DNA of 10,173 nucleotides from Nitrososphaerota archaeon (GTDB lineage: Archaea > Thermoproteota > Nitrososphaeria > Nitrososphaerales > Gagatemarchaeaceae): assembly GCA_005877225.1 (NCBI GenBank), contig VBPK01000104.1, positions 1-10,173 of the forward strand, written 5' to 3'. Positions 1 through 5,003 of the stretch are shown here, piece after piece. Position numbers and translations under genes: made by a program. Numbering within the stretch: the stretch's first letter is position 1; each line of letters begins with the position of its first letter. The notes under the pieces are model-generated. The model did not search any database, was not told the origin of the DNA, and worked only from the letters and a program-made list of their open reading frames with translations.

Positions 1-98
1 AGCAAATCGTCTATTACGAAGATCAGGTGTGCCCGATCTGTAACAGCAGGATTGACGAACGCGGATGGTGCGCGTGCGGGACCATCGGAGGAGACTAG
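1..98 (+). CDS. C-terminal end of a zinc-ribbon protein (partial)
   Basis: Reading from base 3 gives an open frame that ends at a TAG at 96-98; the start lies left of the window. The visible 31 residues hold a CPIC motif followed ten residues later by CAC, a four-cysteine pattern of the kind that binds one zinc ion as a C-terminal zinc ribbon. Nothing else of the protein can be seen, so its function is unknown. The next gene starts at the base right after this stop codon, and the GGAGGAG ribosome binding site of that gene lies inside this reading frame, so the two are probably co-transcribed and translationally coupled. The reading frame choice rests on the cysteine pattern and the tight junction; the other frames give no such pattern. 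Confidence 0.55.
   Translation, partial: QIVYYEDQVCPICNSRIDERGWCACGTIGGD
87..93 (+). promoter_or_regulatory. Ribosome binding site of the Rieske gene
   Basis: GGAGGAG lies five bases ahead of the TTG at 99. This strong Shine-Dalgarno sequence decides for the TTG start, since no ATG lies nearby in frame and translation from here gives a full-length small Rieske ferredoxin. Confidence 0.65.
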
Positions 99-392
99 TT
101 GTCAGGGGGCTTCACGAAAGTTCTGGTCAAGTCTGAGGTGCCGGAAGGGACGCTTAAGCTGGCGCAGCTTGGTGGGAAGAGGGTGGTAGTGGCAAACGTG
201 GGGGGCAACTTCTTCGTCATGGGTGAAGTCTGCACCCACATGGGAGGGCCACTCTCGAGGGGAAGGCTCAACGGATTTGTGATCACCTGCCCGTGGCACG
301 GGTCCAGGTTTGACGCCCGAACTGGCGCCGTAGTGGGTGGGCCGGCAGTAAGACCGGAGCCGAGCTACGAGGTCAAGGTGGTAAGGACGTAA
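99..392 (+). CDS. Small soluble Rieske [2Fe-2S] ferredoxin
   Basis: A 97-residue protein that is a single Rieske domain. Both ligand boxes are present: CTHMGG (Cys45, His47) and CPWHGSRF (Cys64, His67), the two-cysteine, two-histidine set that holds a [2Fe-2S] cluster. It has no membrane anchor or signal peptide, so it should act in the cytoplasm as an electron carrier, as in the BphF/NirD-like ferredoxins of oxygenases and nitrite reductases. Its partner enzyme is not visible. Translation starts at TTG, directly after the stop of the upstream zinc-ribbon gene, so the two probably form an operon. The length is normal for the family. The last eight codons are antisense to a truncated Alba gene that reads the other way, so the extreme C-terminus may have been remodelled by a rearrangement. 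Confidence 0.92.
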   Translation: MSGGFTKVLVKSEVPEGTLKLAQLGGKRVVVANVGGNFFVMGEVCTHMGGPLSRGRLNGFVITCPWHGSRFDARTGAVVGGPAVRPEPSYEVKVVRT

Positions 393-466
393 CTCATCAC
401 GGGCTTTTGTCTTCCGATAAATACGGTGTTCCTGCCACCCGATTCCCTGAACTCCTCCTCTGACAT
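365..466 (-). pseudogene. alba: Truncated Alba DNA/RNA-binding protein (N-terminal fragment)
   Basis: The minus-strand frame from the ATG at 466 encodes 33 residues ending at a TAG. After a short acidic lead it reads GGRNTVFIGRQKPVMSYVL, which closely resembles the first strand and first helix of Alba (typical form: NxVxIGxKPVMNYVLA). Alba coats DNA or binds RNA in most archaea and is normally about 90 residues. Here the rest is missing: no helix 2, no KARGRAISKAVD-like segment and no C-terminal strands follow in any frame. The fragment ends inside the Rieske gene, antisense to its last eight codons. An in-frame ATG at 478 would add four residues, but the TATA box at 490-496 places the transcript start close to 466, so the second ATG fits a leaderless message. 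It is probably a relic; a functional copy should exist elsewhere. The Alba identity rests on recalled family sequence, not on a search. Confidence 0.7.
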
Positions 467-489
467 GACTTCGGCCATCAGTTCCTGAG

Positions 490-496
490 TATAAAA
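490..496 (-). promoter_or_regulatory. TATA box of the truncated alba gene
   Basis: The minus strand reads TTTTATA here, centred about 27 bases upstream of the ATG at 466. That spacing is what an archaeal leaderless transcript needs, so the promoter of the broken gene appears to be intact. The plus strand reads TATAAAAG at the same place, but no gene follows it in that direction. Confidence 0.55.
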
Positions 497-541
497 GAAT
501 GGATGGAGAGCCGGACTTGGGCAGGAGAGTGGTGATATCGA

Positions 542-841
542 CTATATTTCCAGATGAACCTGGACCACTTGGTCCATCTCCTTTCCCGCCTTGGTTACCT
601 TGAATTCTATGAGGAATATGCCTTTGCGGACCTGAATGAATCGGTGGGTCATGCGTACCTGGCGTTCAGTCTCTCCTCGATATGTCACTTTGACCCCCGG
701 TCTGGTCTTGGTCTTCGACTTTATGGCTGCTAGGCAGAGACCGTAGAGGGTTCCTTTCGAAAAACCTAGTCTCTGGTCAAGATATTCGAGATAGCCCTTT
801 GAAGTTAGATGTTCCCCTCTTGTGCCAGAGCGGTAACTCAT
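542..841 (-). CDS. Hypothetical small basic protein
   Basis: I do not recognise this 99-residue protein. The N-terminal half looks helical (a tyrosine- and leucine-rich stretch, then LYGLCLAAIKSK), followed by a basic stretch and a strand-rich C-terminus (FIQVRKGIFLIEFKVTKAG). There is no signal peptide, membrane segment or metal-binding motif. Many lysines and arginines would be compatible with nucleic-acid binding, which is only an inference. It lies about 48 bases downstream of the TRAM gene on the same strand and may share its transcript. I chose the ATG at 841, which has GGAG three bases ahead; a GTG at 850 in the same frame would add three residues. The two main doubts are the short length and the lack of a family match. 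Confidence 0.5.
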   Translation of the reverse strand: MSYRSGTRGEHLTSKGYLEYLDQRLGFSKGTLYGLCLAAIKSKTKTRPGVKVTYRGETERQVRMTHRFIQVRKGIFLIEFKVTKAGKEMDQVVQVHLEI

Positions 842-889
842 TAACTCCACGGATAATCTTGATGCTGATCAGTCGGCTCGGCTTTAGGT

Positions 890-1144
890 CTACTGTCCTT
901 CTGGACCTTTAGAAACTACCTGTGCCTTGGCGAACCTGTTGCCTACATCGGTAACCTTGATCTTCAAGCGTTCGCCAGCCTTGGCTCCCGTGACGAAGAT
1001 GACGAACCCCTGAATTCTGGCTATTCCGTCGCCCCTCTGGCTCACTTCGGAAATCGTAACGTCGTACTCCTTGCCCACCTCCACCGGCTTCTTCCCAAAT
1101 CCGAAGCTACCACCACGGTCGTCTCCCCCTCGTCTAAAGCTCAA
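890..1144 (-). CDS. Single TRAM-domain RNA-binding protein
   Basis: An 84-residue protein: a Gly/Arg/Asp-rich lead (residues 1-20) and then one TRAM domain. The domain shows the archaeal signature VGKEYDVTISEVSQRGDGIA, followed by the FVIFVTGAKAGE turn and the closing KIKVTDVGNRFAKAQVV strands. Stand-alone TRAM proteins are abundant in archaea and act as RNA-binding, cold-shock-like chaperones in the cytoplasm; the RGG-like N-terminus could add RNA contacts. The start is TTG: the frame has a stop 18 bases upstream and no ATG or GTG in between, and GAGGAG lies about ten bases ahead. It is divergent from tnpB across a spacer of about 120 bases. The downstream hypothetical gene may be co-transcribed. 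Length and order match the family well. Confidence 0.9.
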   Translation of the reverse strand: MSFRRGGDDRGGSFGFGKKPVEVGKEYDVTISEVSQRGDGIARIQGFVIFVTGAKAGERLKIKVTDVGNRFAKAQVVSKGPEGQ

Positions 1145-1238
1145 TATGTCTCGACTCCTCTACCACGCTTTTCTGGTTCACATATGAACGTTTCCGTTGC
1201 TTTGACCGATAACTCTTCGGCTCTTCGGCCCGTGGCGG

Positions 1239-1245
1239 TTAAATA
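1239..1245 (+). promoter_or_regulatory. TATA box of tnpB
   Basis: TTAAATA is centred about 24 bases ahead of the ATG at 1266. This is the spacing expected when transcription starts at or next to the start codon. It supports the ATG at 1266 over the earlier ATG at 1256, which is in another frame, and suggests a leaderless tnpB message. Confidence 0.5.
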
Positions 1246-1265
1246 GCTGTCTGACATGAAACGAC

Positions 1266-2285
1266 ATGCGACCGGTCAAGGCTATCCAGTTCAGATACGT
1301 AGCTTCGGACGAACTAGCCTCCCTCTTCGAGGACTTCCGCCTGATGTGCAACGATGCGATCAGAATCGCCCTCAAGGAGAGGCAGAGGAGCAGGTTCACT
1401 CTCATCGAGATGGCCTATCCCCGACTGAAGGAGTACGGTCTTCATACCCACTATATCCTGTCGGCCTGCGAGGTAGCGTACTCGGTCTATCGAAACAAGG
1501 ATAGGAAGTCAGACCCGTACATCGAGAGAGCGTTCCTCAAGCTTGACAACCAGAGCTACTCGCTGAATCATCTGCTCATGAGAATCCCGACCACTCCGAG
1601 ACACTTCGTCTACCTAACCCTCAAAGGTTCGACCTATCATCTCTCCTTCACAGATGACCCGACTCTCAAGAGGGGTTCCATCACGCTCACCGGCCGCACG
1701 GTCAGCATCGCCTTCTCGAAGGAGATTGCGGAGACGGAGACTCTGGGAGAGGTCGGCATCGATGTGAACGAGAGGAACGTCACAGCTTCGGACACGTCTG
1801 GTGACACTGTCGTGTTCGACACGTCGAATGTGGCGGAACTCAAGGAAAGATACAGAGCCATCAGAGCGAAGATAGGGAGAAGGACGAGGCAAGACAATCG
1901 CATTAGCCAGAGACTCTACGCCAGATACGGAACGAGGGAGAAGAATCGGACCACCCAGGCCCTCCACCAGGTCTCGAAGGCAATCATATCACAGGCCAAA
2001 GAGAAGAAGTTCGGCACCGTCATGGAGAAGCTGAAAGGCATCAGGAAGCTGTATCGCAGAGGGAACGGTCAGGGTCCATCCTTCAGAGGCAGGATGAACT
2101 CGTGGACGTTCAGGGAACTTCAGAGACAGGTAGAGTACAAAGCGAGATGGGAAGGGATTCCTGTAAGTTACGTTAACCCGAGAGGCACGTCCTCAAAATG
2201 TCCGAACTGTGACTCCCCTCTAATCGAGCTCGAGGGACGGAGGGTGGTGTGTCCTTCCTGCAGGCAGGGTGGGATAGGGACGTAA
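1266..2285 (+). CDS. tnpB: TnpB RNA-guided nuclease, C-terminus lost by frameshift
   Basis: The 339-residue reading frame covers most of TnpB, the transposon-encoded RNA-guided DNA nuclease related to Cas12. The N-terminal wedge/REC part spans about 1-155. RuvC-I is GEVGIDVNERN with catalytic Asp166; RuvC-II is FGTVMEKLKGI with Glu254; a four-cysteine zinc ribbon follows (Cys312, 315, 329, 332). The third catalytic motif is not in this frame: seven residues after the last cysteine the frame hits TAA. The missing motif, WDRDVIASRNIM, continues in the neighbouring frame from 2267 on. One extra G in the run at 2267-2269 would join both frames. The gene is therefore either a recent pseudogene or carries a sequencing error. 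As written, the product lacks the RuvC-III aspartate and should not cut DNA. Confidence 0.9.
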   Translation: MRPVKAIQFRYVASDELASLFEDFRLMCNDAIRIALKERQRSRFTLIEMAYPRLKEYGLHTHYILSACEVAYSVYRNKDRKSDPYIERAFLKLDNQSYSLNHLLMRIPTTPRHFVYLTLKGSTYHLSFTDDPTLKRGSITLTGRTVSIAFSKEIAETETLGEVGIDVNERNVTASDTSGDTVVFDTSNVAELKERYRAIRAKIGRRTRQDNRISQRLYARYGTREKNRTTQALHQVSKAIISQAKEKKFGTVMEKLKGIRKLYRRGNGQGPSFRGRMNSWTFRELQRQVEYKARWEGIPVSYVNPRGTSSKCPNCDSPLIELEGRRVVCPSCRQGGIGT

Positions 2286-2542
2286 TCGCCTCAAGAAACA
2301 TAATGGCCGCACTGGTTCGTGCGGCTCGGCCATCCAGGGGAAGCCGTGAAGGGGAACCTCGAAGGCAGGAGAAGGCGAGTAATCCTCCGAGCAGATGGAT
2401 GGAAGTTAGCGTCGGCGATGGGGAGACTCTTGTACCTGTTTCTGATTGTGACTTCGGTCACTCCAGCGGCCTCTGCGACATCCTTCTGTGTAATGTCTTC
2501 GCCTTCCAGGGTGCAGGCTACGTACAGAGCCGAAGCGGCTAG
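2267..2542 (+). pseudogene. tnpB: Displaced C-terminal part of tnpB (RuvC-III motif)
   Basis: This frame continues tnpB one base out of phase. It starts with GWDRDVIASRNIMAALVR, which contains the RuvC-III aspartate (codon 2279-2281) and the usual following helix, then a proline/arginine-rich tail. No stop occurs where the element should end (about 2423); the frame runs on antisense into the TFB gene as far as the TAG at 2540. That run-on suggests that the native tnpB stop was also lost or lies in a further shifted frame. It has no start of its own that makes sense and is part of the upstream gene. Confidence 0.7.
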
Positions 2543-3313
2543 ACCCATCGGGTCCTTCCCAGCCGATATCCTGAGCTGCGATGCCTTGAACAAGATTTCC
2601 CGCGCTCTTCGCTGCGTCCTCTCCGTCATCCCTGCCCTAGACGCTATTCTGGATACGCACCTCGATGGCTCGGCGACCGGCATCTTGATGTCCAGCTCCT
2701 TCAGCAGGAGCCTGTACGACCTTGCCAGGTCCTTTCTCTTGACGTTGCTGACTGCTGCCACGTCCTTCAAAGTCCTTGGGACCTCCATGTCCCTGCAGGC
2801 GGCGTATAGCGACCCTGCCATCATCGCGGTAATCGACCTTCCTCTCACTAGGCCCCTCTCGAGACACTTCCTGTAGATGTACGCGGCTCTTTCCGTAATC
2901 GCTTCAGAAACCGTAAGCTTGTCGGAGTACCTCCGGAGCTCATTTAACGCCTGCCTGAGATTCCTGTCGGCCGACTCGTGAGCCTGACTCCTTCTGTCCC
3001 AGGTCCTCAGCCGCTCGACGGTGGACCTCATTGAGCTTGACAGAGCCTTTCCTGACGAGTCCCTGTTGTCCGTCCCTATCACAGTGGCAAGCCCCATGTC
3101 GTGCATCGTCACGGAGGTTGGGGCGCCCGTCCTGCTTCGGTTTTCTCCTTCTTCACTGGAGAACGACCTGGTCTCCGGGCCCGTATCGACTATCTTCTCT
3201 TTGACTACGAAGCCGCAACCAGTGCAGTAAAGCTCTCCCCCAGAGCTGTCCACCACCATCGGACTCCGACCACACCTAGGGCACTTGTCGAGGGATCTAT
3301 CCAGTTTCCACAG
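2291..3313 (-). CDS. tfb: Transcription factor B (TFB), with foreign C-terminal tail and unclear start
   Basis: TFB recruits RNA polymerase to TBP-bound promoters, like eukaryotic TFIIB. Counted from the first ATG (3259), YCTGC at 11-15 is the second half of the zinc ribbon. Two cyclin folds follow (about 97-192 and 193-279), ending in the BRE-binding helix-turn-helix TQKDVAEAAGVTEVTIRNRY. The first half of the ribbon, KCPRCGRSP, lies directly upstream of that ATG in frame, so translation must begin earlier. No ATG, GTG or TTG exists between it and the in-frame TGA at 3347-3349; CTG at 3313 or 3302-3304 is the best candidate, and a TATA-like box at 3342-3347 fits a start near 3313. If only ATG is allowed, the frame is 2291-3259 and the ribbon is broken. 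Residues 280-322 do not look like TFB: they are antisense to the TnpB tail. The native end was probably replaced when the element arrived. Confidence 0.85.
   Translation of the reverse strand: MWKLDRSLDKCPRCGRSPMVVDSSGGELYCTGCGFVVKEKIVDTGPETRSFSSEEGENRSRTGAPTSVTMHDMGLATVIGTDNRDSSGKALSSSMRSTVERLRTWDRRSQAHESADRNLRQALNELRRYSDKLTVSEAITERAAYIYRKCLERGLVRGRSITAMMAGSLYAACRDMEVPRTLKDVAAVSNVKRKDLARSYRLLLKELDIKMPVAEPSRCVSRIASRAGMTERTQRRAREILFKASQLRISAGKDPMGLAASALYVACTLEGEDITQKDVAEAAGVTEVTIRNRYKSLPIADANFHPSARRITRLLLPSRFPFTASPGWPSRTNQCGHYVS
2303..2333 (+). ncRNA. Strong hairpin at the tnpB 3' end, possible part of a guide (omega) RNA
   Basis: GCCGCAC (2306-2312) and GTGCGGC (2319-2325) pair perfectly around the loop TGGTTC. 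An outer stem, ATGGCC (2303-2308) with GGCCAT (2328-2333), can form together with the inner GCAC/GTGC pairs as an alternative. TnpB elements make a guide RNA from the 3' end of the gene through the right end of the element, with the guide read from flanking DNA. This hairpin lies in the right place, about 90 bases before the inferred right end. Assignment as omega RNA is an inference from position and structure. Confidence 0.35.
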
Positions 3314-3341
3314 CCTCGAAAAATTGGTCTCTTGTGGTATT

Positions 3342-3347
3342 CTATAT
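3342..3347 (-). promoter_or_regulatory. Possible TATA box of tfb
   Basis: The minus strand reads ATATAG, flanked as GATATAGAA. Counting about 25 bases downstream puts the transcript start near 3319, a few bases ahead of the CTG at 3313. This supports a short-leader message with a non-ATG start, but the match to the archaeal consensus is only fair. Confidence 0.35.
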
Positions 3348-3391
3348 CACACACCCTATGATTGGGTCTCCTTGAGTAATGGTGCGTCCTC

Positions 3392-3401
3392 CTATATAAA
3401 G
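3392..3401. promoter_or_regulatory. Two-way TATA box in the tfb upstream region
   Basis: CTATATAAAG reads as a good archaeal TATA box on the plus strand and, as CTTTATATAG, also on the minus strand. On the plus strand it would start a transcript near 3420, about 85 bases ahead of the small ORF at 3505. On the minus strand it would start one near 3370, giving tfb a leader of more than 50 bases and a second promoter upstream of the one at 3342-3347. Confidence 0.4.
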
Positions 3402-3504
3402 ACGGGGCGGCGAAGACTCATTTTCTCAAGCAACGACCCCTGCCACACGCCCAGTACTCTGCCTAGACGGGTCATCGCAGGCGTCCGGGACTCTCCGTTC
3501 TGCC

Positions 3505-3660
3505 ATGAGCCTAGATTCGATGTCTTTTGGTTATGCGATTTCCAAGAAGGTGCGAGAATTACACGATTCGGTAGGTCCCGAGCGACCGAGCGTCATGCCA
3601 GAGGATGGAACAGGAGCGATGAGTTGCCTGGAAGAGCCAATAGATAGTTGGGGCTCGTAG
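3505..3660 (+). CDS. Possible small ORF, 51 residues
   Basis: The ATG at 3505 opens 51 codons (MSLDSMSFGYAISKKVRELH at the start) ending at TAG. The amino-acid mix is unremarkable and soluble, with one likely amphipathic helix near residues 9-21 and an acidic C-terminus. I recognise no family. A TATA box lies at 3392-3401, giving a leader of about 85 bases, but no clear Shine-Dalgarno sequence precedes the ATG. An antisense small ORF (3531-3692) covers most of the same DNA, and at most one of them is likely to be real. It could also be chance or the remains of a decayed gene. Confidence 0.28.
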   Translation: MSLDSMSFGYAISKKVRELHDSVGPERPSVMPEDGTGAMSCLEEPIDSWGS

Positions 3661-3692
3661 ATGGTGTGCCCTTCAACTTTCGCACTCTTCAT
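3531..3692 (-). CDS. Possible small ORF, 53 residues, antisense to the one at 3505
   Basis: The ATG at 3692 opens 53 codons. Its main support is a strong Shine-Dalgarno sequence, GAGGAGGGTGT, ending four bases from the ATG spacing. The product is rich in serine, glycine and proline and has no recognisable domain, signal peptide or membrane segment. No TATA box is obvious upstream. It shares its DNA with the plus-strand small ORF at 3505-3660, so it may be chance. Confidence 0.2.
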   Translation of the reverse strand: MKSAKVEGHTIYEPQLSIGSSRQLIAPVPSSGMTLGRSGPTESCNSRTFLEIA

Positions 3693-3798
3693 ACACCCTC
3701 CTCGAGGCGTTCCCCAAACACTGCGCTGCCACCCTCTCGGTTCCGATGAGCAAGACACACTAGAACGGGTGTGAGTGAGTGGGCCCCTGGAAGCGAGG

Positions 3799-3835
3799 CC
3801 GAAGTATATTCGGGGATCACTGGACGTTGGTCCAG
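3799..3835. other. Two adjacent hairpins downstream of dppF
   Basis: CCGAA (3799-3803) pairs with TTCGG (3809-3813) around a five-base loop, and CTGGAC (3820-3825) pairs with GTCCAG (3830-3835) around the loop GTTG. Both lie 40 to 75 bases past the dppF stop on the minus strand. They could stabilise or process the 3' end of the transporter message. No T-run follows, so they are not a classical terminator. The rest of 3314-3874 shows no tRNA or other RNA gene that I can support. Confidence 0.35.
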
Positions 3836-3874
3836 GTCGTCTTGATGTTGGTTCTCCTTCACGTATATGTGCCG

Positions 3875-4900
3875 TCAGGTAACCCGGGGTAGTATCTCGA
3901 CTTTAGAGGCCGCCGAAAAGTCGATGTCATAGTGACACTCGATCCAGTGCCCTCTTTCGACCTCGATCAATGGAGGAGGCAGGTTCAGGCACTTCTCGGT
4001 AGCGTAGGGGCATCTCGTCCTGAAACGGCAGCCGCTGGGTATAGCGACGGGGCTGGGGACGTTCCCTTGCAGGACCCCCAACTCCCTCCTCTTCGATGGG
4101 TCCGGGACAGGGACCGACGAGAGCAGGGCCTTGGTGTAGGGGTGCTTGGGATTTTCGAAGAGCTTCTTGGTATCGGCGAATTCGACAATCCTACCCAGGT
4201 ACATCACTGCGGTCCTGTCGCACATCTGCCTGATTACCGCGAGGTTGTGTGAGATGAACAAAAACGTGAGATCTAGCTCCTGCTGCAGGTTCCTTAGCAG
4301 CCTGAGTATCTGAGCCTGGACAGAAACATCGAGCGCGGAGGTGGGTTCGTCGAGTATGATGAATGACGGCTTTACCGCGAGAGCGATTGCTATGGCAATC
4401 CTCTGTCTTTGACCGCCGGAGAACTCGTGAGGAAACCTGGCGAGGTGGTCTGGGTTGAGGCCCACCTTCGCTAGCAGTTCGCCGGCCATCTTCTTTGCCT
4501 CGCTCTTTGTGGACGCTATGCGGTGTATCTTCATAGGCTCGAGCAGCGCTGACCCGATGCTTTGTCTGGGGTCGAGAGAGGCATAGGGGTCCTGGAAGAC
4601 CACCTGCATCTTCCTCCGGAAGGGCTTGAGACGGCTCCCCTTCAGCGCCGATATCACTGTGCCTTCGAAGGTGACGCTTCCCTTGGAGGGTTCTGTGAGT
4701 CTCATCAGCGTCCTCCCAAGAGTCGTCTTCCCGCAGCCTGACTCCCCGACCAGCCCGAAGGTCTCGCCCCTTCTGATGCCGATTGAAACGCCGTCCACCG
4801 CCTTCACGTATGCGACGGTCCGGCTCAGGATTCCTATCCTCGTCGGGAACCACTTGAAGAGGTTCTCGGTCTTGAGAAGGTAATCGTTGTTGTCCGTCAC
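3875..4900 (-). CDS. dppF: Peptide-type ABC transporter ATPase, DppF/OppF family
   Basis: A full-length 341-residue ATPase that powers family-5 solute import from the inner face of the membrane. Walker A is GESGCGKTT (52-60), the Q-loop follows at Gln103 (VFQDPYASLDP), the signature is FSGGQRQR (160-167), Walker B is FIILDEP (180-186), and the switch histidine is His218. The C-terminal oligopeptide-type extension is present, with HPYTKALL (253-260) and four cysteines (291, 297, 304, 322) that in related Dpp/Opp ATPases can hold a [4Fe-4S] cluster. Translation starts at GTG, with GTGAGG about ten bases ahead. It is the last gene of the importer operon. These importers usually need two different ATPases; the partner DppD survives here only as a short relic just upstream, so this protein must pair with itself or with a DppD encoded elsewhere. 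Substrate cannot be read from the sequence. Confidence 0.95.
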   Translation of the reverse strand: MTDNNDYLLKTENLFKWFPTRIGILSRTVAYVKAVDGVSIGIRRGETFGLVGESGCGKTTLGRTLMRLTEPSKGSVTFEGTVISALKGSRLKPFRRKMQVVFQDPYASLDPRQSIGSALLEPMKIHRIASTKSEAKKMAGELLAKVGLNPDHLARFPHEFSGGQRQRIAIAIALAVKPSFIILDEPTSALDVSVQAQILRLLRNLQQELDLTFLFISHNLAVIRQMCDRTAVMYLGRIVEFADTKKLFENPKHPYTKALLSSVPVPDPSKRRELGVLQGNVPSPVAIPSGCRFRTRCPYATEKCLNLPPPLIEVERGHWIECHYDIDFSAASKVEILPRVT

Positions 4901-4910
4901 CGCGGACGCC

Positions 4911-4988
4911 TCACTCTCCGTACAGAGCCTTCACCTCGGCCGCGTAGGTGAGGTAGGAGACCTTCAGGTTGCTTATCCTCAGGACCTC
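4911..4988 (-). pseudogene. Relic of the N-terminus of the missing DppD/OppD ATPase
   Basis: Between dppC and dppF the minus strand reads EVLRISNLKVSYLTYAAEVK and then ALYGE before a TGA at 4911-4913. This matches the first strands of a DppD/OppD ATPase (typical form: LxVxNLKVxYxTxxGxVKAVxGV). Everything after that point, including Walker A and all nucleotide-binding motifs, is absent, and dppF begins ten bases after the stop. No ATG, GTG or TTG opens this frame after the dppC stop; an ATGA overlap at 5005-5008 would be the natural start but lies in another frame. So the relic shows a large internal deletion and probably a small frameshift as well. The stretch is too short for a search to be decisive, but gene order (B, C, D, F) supports it strongly. 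Confidence 0.65.
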
Positions 4989-5003
4989 CGGCGCGATAGA
5001 CCT

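Larger units (their letters stand above)
1239..2423 (+). mobile_element. TnpB-only insertion element (IS1341-like), approximate limits
   Basis: The unit holds a tnpB but no tnpA transposase of the Y1 (HUH) type, so it is a non-autonomous IS200/IS605-family element of the IS1341 kind. The right limit is inferred: family-like TFB sequence on the opposite strand stops at about 2423, and sequence to the left of this point reads as the tnpB tail and a strong hairpin. The left limit is not resolved. The TATA box at 1239 probably lies inside the element; no repeat marks the end, which is normal because this family makes no terminal inverted repeats or target duplications. Confidence 0.5.

Noticed and set aside
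1174..1185. TTCACATATGAA, a near-palindrome between TRAM and tnpB
   Set aside because: It is short and imperfect, occurs once, and has no second half-site nearby, so an operator cannot be supported.
1256..1504. Plus-strand ORF of 82 codons from the ATG at 1256
   Set aside because: It is out of frame with tnpB and shows no family features; it is a shadow of the tnpB reading frame.
2319..2876. Plus-strand ORF of 185 codons opposite tfb
   Set aside because: It is antisense to the cyclin folds of TFB and shows no domain; it is explained by the codon pattern of tfb.
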